Shown here one piece after another: positions 1-7,598 of a DNA stretch of 64,000 nt. The stretch is from positions 78,074-142,073 of the forward strand of contig DEQR01000064.1 in the NCBI GenBank assembly GCA_002360535.1, given 5' to 3'. The position numbers were made by a program, and so were the translations under genes. Source of the stretch: Thiobacillus sp. UBA3361. GTDB lineage: Bacteria; Pseudomonadota; Gammaproteobacteria; Burkholderiales; Thiobacillaceae. Under the pieces are notes generated by a model. The model made no database searches, was not told the origin of the DNA, and saw nothing but the letters and a program-made list of their open reading frames with translations. How positions within the stretch are numbered: the first letter of the stretch is position 1; each line of letters begins with the position of its first letter.

Positions 1-32
1 GAGTCCCGTCCACTCCGCCAATAATCAAAAAA

Positions 33-58
33 GGCGAACGCGAGTTCGCCTTTTTTTT
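33..58 (+). terminator. Rho-independent terminator of the upstream gene
   Basis: A 7-bp GC-rich stem (ggcgaac / gttcgcc, loop gcga) is followed directly by eight T residues. It ends the gene lying left of the window, 18 bp before the ppiD start. The upstream gene itself is not visible; hupB often precedes ppiD, but that is only context knowledge. Confidence 0.9.
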
Positions 59-75
59 CGCCACGCAAACGGATC

Positions 76-1953
76 ATGCTAGAAGCAATACGCGAACACG
101 CCCAAGGCTGGATTGCCAAGATCATCCTCGGCCTCATCGCCCTGACCTTTGCCGTATGGGGTGTCGATTGGTATTTCCAGGGCAGTGCCCAAGGCAAACC
201 TGCCGCGGTGGTCAACGATGCCGAGATTTCCGAGCGCGACTTCCTGCAGGCTTTGCAGCAGCAACAGGAGGCCGCGGGCATCAATTCCTCGCAAAGCGAG
301 CAATTCAAGGACTTGCGCCAGCAGGTGATCGAGCAATTGGTGAACACCCAGTTGTTGCAGGAGGCGGCCGCGGGCGCCGGCCTGACCGTCACCAATGAGC
401 AGTTGAACGCAGTGCTGGGGAGCCTGGAGCCGTTCCAGGACAATGGCGCCTTCTCGGAGGCCAAACTGGATAACTGGCTGCGCAGCCGGGGCATGTCCCG
501 TCCCCAGTTCATCGGCATGCTGCGCCAGGATGTGCTGCTGCGCCAGTTGCAGTTTGCTGTCGGCGAAGGATCGCTGGTGCCCGCCCAGCGTGCCGCGATG
601 CTTGGCAAGCTATTGAGCCAACAGCGCGAGGTGCAGGAGGCGGTTTTCGATATCCAGGCTTATCTGAACACCATCCGCATCGACGATGCTGCCGTCGAAA
701 AGGAGTATGCGGCCCACAAGCAGGATTACGCCACGTCGGCCCAGGTGCACGTACAGTATCTGGTGCTTTCTCCGGACAGCCTAAAAGGGCAGATCAACGT
801 GACCGAGTCCGATGCGAAGCAATTTTACGAAGCCAACCGCGCCCGCTATCAGGAGCCTGAGCAGCGCCGCGCCAGTCATATCCTGATCCGTCTCCAGGGC
901 AGTGGTCCTCAGGCGATGGAGAAGGCTCGCGCGCAGGCCAAGGATCTGTTGAACCAGCTGCGTGCCGCGCCCGACCGTTTCGCGGAACTGGCCGGCAAGC
1001 ATTCCCAGGATCCCCTGTCAGCTGCTCAGGGCGGCGACTTGGGCAGCTTCACCCGCGACACCATGGTCAAGCCCTTCGCGGACACCGTGTTCGGCATGAA
1101 GGTGGGCGACACCAGCGACCTGGTGGAAACCGAGTTCGGCCTGCACATCATCCGCCTGACCGGCATCACGCCGGGTGCCAAGCTGGGCTTCGACGTGGTC
1201 AAGGGCGAGATCATGGAGGAGCTGACCGGTCAGGCCGCCCAGCGTCACTTCGCCGAGGCGGCCGAGCGGTTCAGCAACCTGGTGTACGAGCAGCCTGACA
1301 GCCTGGAACCCGCGGCCAAGGAATTCAAGCTGGCGGTGCAGGACGCCGGCTGGGTCGCCCGCAAACCCAGTCAGCCCGGCATCATGGGTAACGAGCGACT
1401 GCTGGATGCCCTGTTCGCCGAAGAAGTCCTGCGGAAGAAGCAGAATACCGAGGCCATAGAGGTGGCCGCCAATACGCTGGTGGCCGCCCATGTGCTGGAA
1501 CATCGGCCCGAGGGCCTGCGTCCGCTGGCGGAAGTGGCGGCCGAGATTCGCCTCAAGCTGACCGCCGAGGCGGCTCGTCGCAAGGCCGTAACGGAGGGCG
1601 AGGCGGCTCTCAAGGCGGCGCGGGCAGGGCAGGCGCCCGCCGGCATGGGCGCGCCCATGACCGTGTCGCGGATGAAGCCGCTGAACATGACGCCCGATGC
1701 CCTGAAGGCCGTGTTCCGGGCAAGTGTGGAGAAGATGCCCCAATACGTGGGTTTGGAGAGCCGCGAAGGCTATCGGCTGTACCGGATCAACAAAATGACG
1801 CCGGCTGAGGTGGCCGGGGACCAAGTGCAGATGATCCGGCGCGACTTGCTGCGGCTGGCGGCCCAGGAGGAATTCCGCGCTTACCTGGACCATGCCCGTG
1901 CCAATGCCAAGATCAGCATCAATCAGGAAGTGGTGGCCCAAAAGTCCGAGTAA
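76..1953 (+). CDS. ppiD: Peptidyl-prolyl cis-trans isomerase D, membrane-anchored periplasmic chaperone
   Basis: 625-residue protein with the PpiD layout. A short cytoplasmic N-terminus is followed by one membrane helix at about residues 14-32. A SurA-like N-terminal chaperone region runs to about residue 180, and a parvulin (PpiC) rotamase domain covers about 262-365, with the ASHILIR start and GLHIIRLTG end typical of the fold. A second chaperone-like region fills the C-terminus. Family knowledge: PpiD sits at the Sec translocon and assists folding of exported proteins. The length matches the family (about 620). It is transcribed alone between two strong terminators. The ATG at 76 gives the hallmark MLEAIREHAQGW-type N-terminus. 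Confidence 0.95.
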   Translation: MLEAIREHAQGWIAKIILGLIALTFAVWGVDWYFQGSAQGKPAAVVNDAEISERDFLQALQQQQEAAGINSSQSEQFKDLRQQVIEQLVNTQLLQEAAAGAGLTVTNEQLNAVLGSLEPFQDNGAFSEAKLDNWLRSRGMSRPQFIGMLRQDVLLRQLQFAVGEGSLVPAQRAAMLGKLLSQQREVQEAVFDIQAYLNTIRIDDAAVEKEYAAHKQDYATSAQVHVQYLVLSPDSLKGQINVTESDAKQFYEANRARYQEPEQRRASHILIRLQGSGPQAMEKARAQAKDLLNQLRAAPDRFAELAGKHSQDPLSAAQGGDLGSFTRDTMVKPFADTVFGMKVGDTSDLVETEFGLHIIRLTGITPGAKLGFDVVKGEIMEELTGQAAQRHFAEAAERFSNLVYEQPDSLEPAAKEFKLAVQDAGWVARKPSQPGIMGNERLLDALFAEEVLRKKQNTEAIEVAANTLVAAHVLEHRPEGLRPLAEVAAEIRLKLTAEAARRKAVTEGEAALKAARAGQAPAGMGAPMTVSRMKPLNMTPDALKAVFRASVEKMPQYVGLESREGYRLYRINKMTPAEVAGDQVQMIRRDLLRLAAQEEFRAYLDHARANAKISINQEVVAQKSE

Positions 1954-1973
1954 GGCTTGTCGCACCCAGACAT

Positions 1974-2002
1974 AAAAAAAGGCCGGCATTGCCGGCCTTT
2001 TT
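1974..2002. terminator. Bidirectional terminator between ppiD and fabI
   Basis: A 7-bp stem ggccggc / gccggcc is flanked by seven A residues on the left and five T residues on the right. It can therefore terminate the convergent ppiD (plus) and fabI (minus) transcripts. Confidence 0.9.
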
Positions 2003-2023
2003 CATCACCCCTGTTCCGGGTGG

Positions 2024-2812
2024 TCAGGGATCCACCGCCAGACCGGCCGTACTGTTGAAACCCGCATCGACGTAGGTGATCTCTCCGGTCATGCCCGAGG
2101 CCAAGTCCGAGAGCAGAAATGCGGCGGTGTTGCCCACCTCTTCGATGCTGACGTTGCGGCGCAGGGGGGAATGCTGCTCACCCCAGGCCAGCAGCTTGTT
2201 GAAGTCGGAAATGCCCGCCGCCGCCAGGGTCTTGATGGGGCCGGCCGATAGGCCGTTGACCCGGATACCCCTGGGGCCGAGGCTGGCGGCCAGGTAATAG
2301 ACGCTGGTTTCCAAGCTGGCCTTGGCCAGGCCCATGACGTTGTAATGCGGCACGGAGCGCACCGCGCCCAGGTAGGTCATGGTCAGCAGGGAAGCATTAC
2401 GTCCCTGCATCATGGGCAAGGCGGCCTTGGCCAGGGCGGTGAAGGAGTAGCTGGAGATGTCGTGGGCGATGCGAAAATATTCGCGGTTGATGTTTTCCAG
2501 GTAGTCGCCGGCCAAGGCCTGCTTGGGCACGAAGGCGATGGAATGCACCAAGCCGTCCAGACCGTCCCAGTGCTTGCCTAATTCGGCGAACAGGGCGTCG
2601 ATTTCCGCGTCGTTGGCCACGTCGCAGGGGAAGACCAGGTTGGAGCCGAACTCGGCCGCCATTTCCGCCACCCGGTCGCGCACCCGCTCGCCCTGGTAGC
2701 TGAAGGCCAGTTCGGCGCCTTCACGGTGACAGGCCAACGCGACACCGTAAGCAATGGAGCGGTTGGAGATCAGTCCGGTAATCAGAATCTTCTTGCCGGC
2801 AAGGAAGCCCAT
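2024..2812 (-). CDS. fabI: Enoyl-[acyl-carrier-protein] reductase (NADH)
   Basis: 262-residue SDR enzyme that reduces trans-2-enoyl-ACP in the last step of fatty-acid elongation. It carries the FabI form of the nucleotide site (ITGLISNRSIAYGVA) and the catalytic Tyr-x6-Lys in YNVMGLAKA, with a second conserved Tyr ten residues earlier in TYLGAVRS. The ATG at 2812 gives MGFLAGKKILITG, exactly the family N-terminus and length, and has an AGGA 9 bp upstream. An in-frame ATG at 2830 would add MTQDTP and is less likely. A perfect -10 box lies upstream. The gene is divergent from the yejA-like gene, 79 bp apart. Confidence 0.96.
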   Translation of the reverse strand: MGFLAGKKILITGLISNRSIAYGVALACHREGAELAFSYQGERVRDRVAEMAAEFGSNLVFPCDVANDAEIDALFAELGKHWDGLDGLVHSIAFVPKQALAGDYLENINREYFRIAHDISSYSFTALAKAALPMMQGRNASLLTMTYLGAVRSVPHYNVMGLAKASLETSVYYLAASLGPRGIRVNGLSAGPIKTLAAAGISDFNKLLAWGEQHSPLRRNVSIEEVGNTAAFLLSDLASGMTGEITYVDAGFNSTAGLAVDP

Positions 2813-2845
2813 GGGTGTGTCCTGTGTCATAGTCGGTTGACGGGC

Positions 2846-2851
2846 ATTATA
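2846..2851 (-). promoter_or_regulatory. fabI -10 box
   Basis: Perfect TATAAT on the minus strand, about 34 bp before the fabI ATG. The -35 region is weak, with no TTGACA-like hexamer at 17 bp. Expected transcription start is near 2839. Confidence 0.6.
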
Positions 2852-2891
2852 GCGTGACGCCGCGAAGGCACTGTCGGTACACTGCCGCCCC

Positions 2892-5054
2892 ATGCGCCCT
2901 TGGCCTGTCCCCGTTTTCCTCCTCATCCTGGCTGCCCTGCTGGCCGCCTGTGGCGGGCCGGCCAACAATCCCCATCCGGCCGGTCAGGCGGGTGGGCGCA
3001 TCCTGTTCTCCGCCTTCGAGTCCCGCCCCAAGCATCTGGACCCGGCCCGTTCCTACAGCGAGAACGAGGTGGTGTTCACCGGCCAGATTTACGAGCCACC
3101 ACTGCAATACCACTATCTTAAGCGCCCCTACGAACTGGAGCCGTTGACCGCCGAATCGATGCCCAAGGTGACCTATCACGGCGCGGACGGCGGTGTCTTG
3201 CCCGATAACGCGGCTACGGAAGCCATTGCCTTCACCACTTACGAAATCCGCATCAAGCCGAGTATCCGCTACCAGCCGCACCCTGCCTTGGCCACGGATG
3301 CGGCGGGCAAGCCCCGCTACTTCCCGATCTCTCCTCGGGAATTGGTGGACATCGACGATTTCCAGGATTTCACCGCCACCGGCAGCCGCGAGTTGACCGC
3401 CGAGGATTATGTCTATCAGATCAAGCGCCTGGCCAATCCCCGCCTCAACTCGCCCATCTTCGGGCTGATGGGCGAGTACATCGTCGGTCTGCGCGAGTAC
3501 GGCAAGCAGTTGGAAAAGGAGGCGGCCGCCCTGCCCAAGGATGCGTACCTCGACCTGGATCGTTACCCCCTGGAAGGCGCGCGGGTGGTGGACCGCTACA
3601 CCTACCGCATCCGCATACGCGGCAAGTACCCGCAATTCGTCTATTGGCTGGCCATGCCCTTTTTCGCGCCGGTGCCGGCCGAGGCGGAGCGCTTCTATAC
3701 CCAGCCGGGCATGTCCGAGAAGAACTTCACCCTGGATTGGCAGCCCGTGGGCACCGGCCCGTTTTACCTGGCTGTGAACGATCCCAACCGGCAGATGGTG
3801 CTGCGCCGGAACCCCAACTACCACCCGGACGCCTATCCCACGGGGGGCGATCCCGGTGACGCGGATGAAGGCCTGCTGGCGGACGCGGGCAAGCCGCTGC
3901 CCCTGCTGGACGAGGCGGTCTATGTGCTGGAGAAGGAGGACATCCCGTACTGGACCAAGTTTCTTCAGGGCTATTACGACACCTCTGGCATTAGTTCCGA
4001 CACCTTCGACCAAGCCATCCGCCTGGGCCCCGACGGCCAGCCGGACCTGACCCCGGACATGGGCGAGCGCGGCATCGAGTTGTCCACCGCCGTGCGCACT
4101 TCGCTTTGGTACGTGGGCTTCAACATGCTCGATCCGGATATCGGTGGCACCGGGGAGCGGGCCCGGTTGATTCGACAGGCGGTGTCCATTGCCCTGAACT
4201 ACGAACAGTTCATTTCCATCTTCCTCAATGGACGCGGTATTCCCGCCCAGGGGCCGTTGCCGCCTGGCATATATGGCTATCGGGAGGGCGAGGCGGGCAT
4301 CAACCCGGCGGTTTACCGCTGGGAAAACAACAGGCCGGTGCGGCGGGGTCTGGACGAGGCCAAGGCCTTGCTGGCCCGGGCCGGTTATCCCAACGGCCGC
4401 GACGCCGCCACCGGCAAGCCGCTGACCCTATATTTCGATACCATGGCCAGCGGCCCCGACGCCAAGAGCCGCCTGGACTGGTACCGCAAGCAGATCGGGG
4501 CACTGGGCGTGCAACTGATCATTCGCGACACCGACTACAACCGCTTCCAGGACAAGATGCTCAAGGGCAACGCGCAAATCTTCGAGTGGGGCTGGAACGC
4601 CGATTATCCCGACCCGGAAAATTTCCTGTTCCTGCTCTACGGCCCCAACCGCAAGGTGGAGAAGAACGGCGAGAACGCTGCCAACTACGCCAACCCGGAG
4701 TTCGACCGGCTGTTCCTGCAAATGAAGGACATGCCCAACGGTCCGGCGCGCCAGGCGGTCATCGACCGCATGGTGGAAATTGTCCGCCACGATGCACCCT
4801 GGGTGTTCGCCTTCTACCAGAAGAGCTTCGGCCTGCGCCACGGCTGGGTGAAGAACGGCAAGCCCAACCTGATGGCCAACAATACCTTGAAGTACCGGCG
4901 GGTGGAGCCGGCGGCGCGGCATGCCTATCAGGCACGCTGGAACCGGCCGGTATGGTGGCCGCTGGCGCTCATGGCGGCGGCGCTGGCGGCGCTGGTGGTG
5001 CCGGCGACGCTGGCCTACCGGCGGCACCTGCGGGCCACGGCGCGGGGGGCGTGA
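2892..5054 (+). CDS. yejA: Periplasmic oligopeptide-binding lipoprotein of a YejABEF-type ABC transporter
   Basis: 720-residue family 5 extracellular solute-binding protein. The N-terminus is a lipoprotein signal with lipobox LAAC at about residues 18-21. The large SBP_bac_5 region follows (about 40-650), with motifs such as PVGTGPFYL and WGWNADYPDPENF. Unusually, the C-terminus carries a further hydrophobic helix (PLALMAAALAALVVPATLAY, about 690-710) followed by a basic tail, so the protein may be anchored at both ends. It is followed by two permeases and a double ATPase, the YejABEF arrangement known for import of peptides including microcin C. The symbol is assigned by context and length, and the substrate is unknown. 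Confidence 0.8.
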   Translation: MRPWPVPVFLLILAALLAACGGPANNPHPAGQAGGRILFSAFESRPKHLDPARSYSENEVVFTGQIYEPPLQYHYLKRPYELEPLTAESMPKVTYHGADGGVLPDNAATEAIAFTTYEIRIKPSIRYQPHPALATDAAGKPRYFPISPRELVDIDDFQDFTATGSRELTAEDYVYQIKRLANPRLNSPIFGLMGEYIVGLREYGKQLEKEAAALPKDAYLDLDRYPLEGARVVDRYTYRIRIRGKYPQFVYWLAMPFFAPVPAEAERFYTQPGMSEKNFTLDWQPVGTGPFYLAVNDPNRQMVLRRNPNYHPDAYPTGGDPGDADEGLLADAGKPLPLLDEAVYVLEKEDIPYWTKFLQGYYDTSGISSDTFDQAIRLGPDGQPDLTPDMGERGIELSTAVRTSLWYVGFNMLDPDIGGTGERARLIRQAVSIALNYEQFISIFLNGRGIPAQGPLPPGIYGYREGEAGINPAVYRWENNRPVRRGLDEAKALLARAGYPNGRDAATGKPLTLYFDTMASGPDAKSRLDWYRKQIGALGVQLIIRDTDYNRFQDKMLKGNAQIFEWGWNADYPDPENFLFLLYGPNRKVEKNGENAANYANPEFDRLFLQMKDMPNGPARQAVIDRMVEIVRHDAPWVFAFYQKSFGLRHGWVKNGKPNLMANNTLKYRRVEPAARHAYQARWNRPVWWPLALMAAALAALVVPATLAYRRHLRATARGA

Positions 5055-5080
5055 TGCATCGGCAACACAACAATGCCAGC

Positions 5081-5159
5081 GTAGCCCGGAGGAGGGCAGC
5101 GATTCCGGGGTTCCCCCGGCCATGCTTGGCCTCGGACTCGCGATGCTCCTGCGGGCTAC
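5081..5159. repeat. REP-like palindromic element between yejA and yejB
   Basis: An 8-bp terminal inverted repeat (gtagcccg / cgggctac) encloses GC-rich, partly self-complementary sequence including ccgggg / cccccgg. It fills most of the 124-bp gap between two genes otherwise expected to be tightly spaced. The gtagcccgga-type end resembles repetitive extragenic palindromes scattered in many proteobacterial genomes. Copy number cannot be seen here. Confidence 0.6.
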
Positions 5160-5178
5160 ATGTGGTGGGGCCGTTGGC

Positions 5179-6156
5179 ATGCTGAACTACGTCATCCGCC
5201 GTGTCCTCTACGCCATCCCCATCCTGATCGGGGTCAACCTGATCACCTTCGCCCTGTTCTTCGTGGTCAACACTCCGGACGACATGGCGCGCATCCACCT
5301 GGGTGCCAAGCACGTCACCCCGGAGGCCATCGAGCGCTGGAAGGTGGAACATGGTTATGACCGGCCCTTGCTGTTCAATCAGGAGGCCGAAGGCACCGGC
5401 AAGCTCACCGAGACCCTGTTCGTGAACAAGTCCCTGGCCCTGTTCGCCCTCGATTTCGGCCTGGCCGACGACGGCCGCGACATCGCCCGCGAGATCGGCA
5501 CCCGCATGTGGCCCAGCCTGGCCATCGCCCTGCCCACCTTCCTAGTGGGGCTTGCGGTCTATATCAGCTTCGCGTTGACCCTGGTGTTCTTCCGCGCCAC
5601 CTATCTGGACCTGACCGGGGTGGTGCTGAGCGTGGTGCTGATGTCCATCTCCGGCCTGTTCTACATCATCGGCGGCCAATACCTGCTGGGCAAGCTGTGG
5701 CATCTGGTGCCGGTGTCCGGCTACGCGCCGGGCTGGGGAATGTTCAAGTTCCTGATCCTGCCCATCGCCGTGGGCGTGGTTTCCGGGCTGGGCGATTCCA
5801 GCCGCTTCTACCGCACCCTGTTCCTGGAGGAGATACACAAGGACTACGTGCGCACCGCCCGCGCCAAGGGCCTGTCCGAGCGGGTTGTGCTGTTCCGGCA
5901 CGTGTTGGGCAACGCCATGATCCCCATTCTCACCGGCGCCGTGGTGGTCATCCCACGCCTGTTCCTGGGCAGCCTGATCGTCGAGTCCTTCTTCGGCATC
6001 CCTGGCTTGGGCAGCTACACCATCGAGGCCATCCAGGCGCAGGACTTCGCCATCGTCCGTTCAATGGTCTTCCTGGGCTCGGTGCTCTACATCGTCGGCC
6101 TGCTGCTGACCGATTTGTCCTATACGCTGGTCGATCCGCGGGTACGCCTGGAATGA
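5179..6156 (+). CDS. yejB: ABC transporter permease, YejB type
   Basis: 325-residue inner-membrane permease of the DppB/OppB class with the conserved start MLNYVIRRVLYAIPILIGVN. It has about six helices and the EAA loop around DYVRTARAKGLSERVVLFRHVLGNA, the contact site for the ATPase. The reading frame stays open upstream to 4921, but that part overlaps yejA and the REP-like element and has no family similarity, so the ATG at 5179 is chosen. Its stop overlaps the next start (ATGA). Confidence 0.88.
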   Translation: MLNYVIRRVLYAIPILIGVNLITFALFFVVNTPDDMARIHLGAKHVTPEAIERWKVEHGYDRPLLFNQEAEGTGKLTETLFVNKSLALFALDFGLADDGRDIAREIGTRMWPSLAIALPTFLVGLAVYISFALTLVFFRATYLDLTGVVLSVVLMSISGLFYIIGGQYLLGKLWHLVPVSGYAPGWGMFKFLILPIAVGVVSGLGDSSRFYRTLFLEEIHKDYVRTARAKGLSERVVLFRHVLGNAMIPILTGAVVVIPRLFLGSLIVESFFGIPGLGSYTIEAIQAQDFAIVRSMVFLGSVLYIVGLLLTDLSYTLVDPRVRLE

Positions 6157-7598
6157 CGCTGAGCTTCCGGCCCGAAATTTTGTGGAGCGATGCGCTCCTC
6201 TTCCTGCTGCTGGCCGCGCTGGCGGTCTTCGCCTGGCAGGTCGGCCGCCATGAGCACCTGCGCGAGCCCTGGCGACGGGTAGGGCGCAGCCGCATGGGCA
6301 TGGGCGCGGCGGTGCTGCTGGCGGCCTATGCGCTGGTCGGCATCCTCGATTCCCTCCACTTCCGCCCGGCCCTGCCCGCCGAGCCCGGCCAACCGGTGCA
6401 CTACGCGGCCGAGGTCCATTCCGTGCTGGATACCCTGGTGGGACCGCTGCGCACTCAGGTGGAAGAAACCTATTCCGCACCCCTGGCCCTGCATCTCTAT
6501 GCCAAGGAGACCATGGAGCTGCCCGACGGACGGCAGGTGCGCGACTTTCCGCGGCTCAAGTTCGGCGGCGCTCATCTGGCGGGCGTCGAGGCGCGGGCCG
6601 GGGACATCGCCGGACACATCGGGATGGGGCTGCTGGCGGGTGGGGTGGCGTCGGCATTGGCCCTGGGCCTGGCGCTGGTGTTCGTCGGACTCGGGGCCGG
6701 CCCGCAAGGACCCTCCGGATCGCCGGGCCATCTCGGCATCACGGGGGCCTGGAGCGCATTGTCGCGATCCTCTTCCCTGGCCGGCCTGCGTGCCGGGCTG
6801 ATCGTCCTGTGCCTGCTGCTGCTGCTGGCCGCCGCCGTCATCCAGCTAGCGCCCCATTACCACATCCTGGGCACGGACAAGGTCGGCCAGGATGTGTTCT
6901 ACCTGTCTTTGAAGAGCGTGCGCACCGGCCTTCTCATCGGCACCCTGACCACCCTGATCATGCTGCCGCTGGCCCTGTTCCTGGGCGTTGCGGCGGGCTA
7001 TTACGGCGGACGCGCCGACGACGCCATCCAGTATCTGTACACCACGCTGAACTCCATTCCCGGCGTGCTCCTGATCGCCTCCGCTGTTCTCGTGGCGCAG
7101 GTCTATATCGAGACCCATCCGGAGCTGTTCGACACCGCCGCCGCCCGCTCCGACCTGCGTCTGGTCTTCCTGTGCCTGATCCTGGGCATGACCAGTTGGA
7201 CCGGTCTGGCCCGGCTGCTGCGCGGTGAAACCCTGAAGCTGCGCGAGATGGACTACATCCAGGCCGCGCGAGCCTTCGGTATCTCCCACCTGCGCATCCT
7301 GGGCCGGCACATCCTGCCCAACGTCGCGCATCTGGTGCTGATCGCGGTGGTCATCGACTTCTCCGGACTGGTGCTGGCCGAGGCGGTCCTGTCCTATGTG
7401 GGGGTCGGCGTCGATCCGGTGACTGCCAGCTGGGGCAACATGATCAACGGCGCGCGCCTGGAACTGGCCCGCGAGCCCATCGTCTGGTGGCAACTGGCCG
7501 CCGCTTTCGTGTTCATGTTCGCCCTGGTGCTGCCCGCCAACCTTTTTGCCGATAGCGTGCGCGAGGCCTTCGATCCCCGCGCGGGGGGGCAGGCGTGA
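6153..7598 (+). CDS. yejE: ABC transporter permease, YejE type
   Basis: 481-residue second permease of the transporter. A long N-terminal part (about 1-215) contains three hydrophobic segments and a periplasmic insert. The transport domain follows (about 225-475), with the DppC-like GTDKVGQDVF entry motif and the EAA loop LREMDYIQAARAFGISHLRILGRHILPN split over the usual positions. The length is larger than DppC but fits YejE-like proteins with extended N-termini. The start overlaps the yejB stop as ATGA, implying translational coupling. Confidence 0.88.
   Translation: MTLSFRPEILWSDALLFLLLAALAVFAWQVGRHEHLREPWRRVGRSRMGMGAAVLLAAYALVGILDSLHFRPALPAEPGQPVHYAAEVHSVLDTLVGPLRTQVEETYSAPLALHLYAKETMELPDGRQVRDFPRLKFGGAHLAGVEARAGDIAGHIGMGLLAGGVASALALGLALVFVGLGAGPQGPSGSPGHLGITGAWSALSRSSSLAGLRAGLIVLCLLLLLAAAVIQLAPHYHILGTDKVGQDVFYLSLKSVRTGLLIGTLTTLIMLPLALFLGVAAGYYGGRADDAIQYLYTTLNSIPGVLLIASAVLVAQVYIETHPELFDTAAARSDLRLVFLCLILGMTSWTGLARLLRGETLKLREMDYIQAARAFGISHLRILGRHILPNVAHLVLIAVVIDFSGLVLAEAVLSYVGVGVDPVTASWGNMINGARLELAREPIVWWQLAAAFVFMFALVLPANLFADSVREAFDPRAGGQA

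Noticed and set aside
2813..2968. Longer N-terminus for FabI
   Set aside because: The extension covers the promoter region, lacks similarity, and the ATG at 2812 has a proper SD and gives the exact family length.
5508..6152. N-terminal 215 codons of a longer frame continuous with the YejE-like permease
   Set aside because: This part is out of frame inside yejB; the permease begins at the ATG overlapping the yejB stop.
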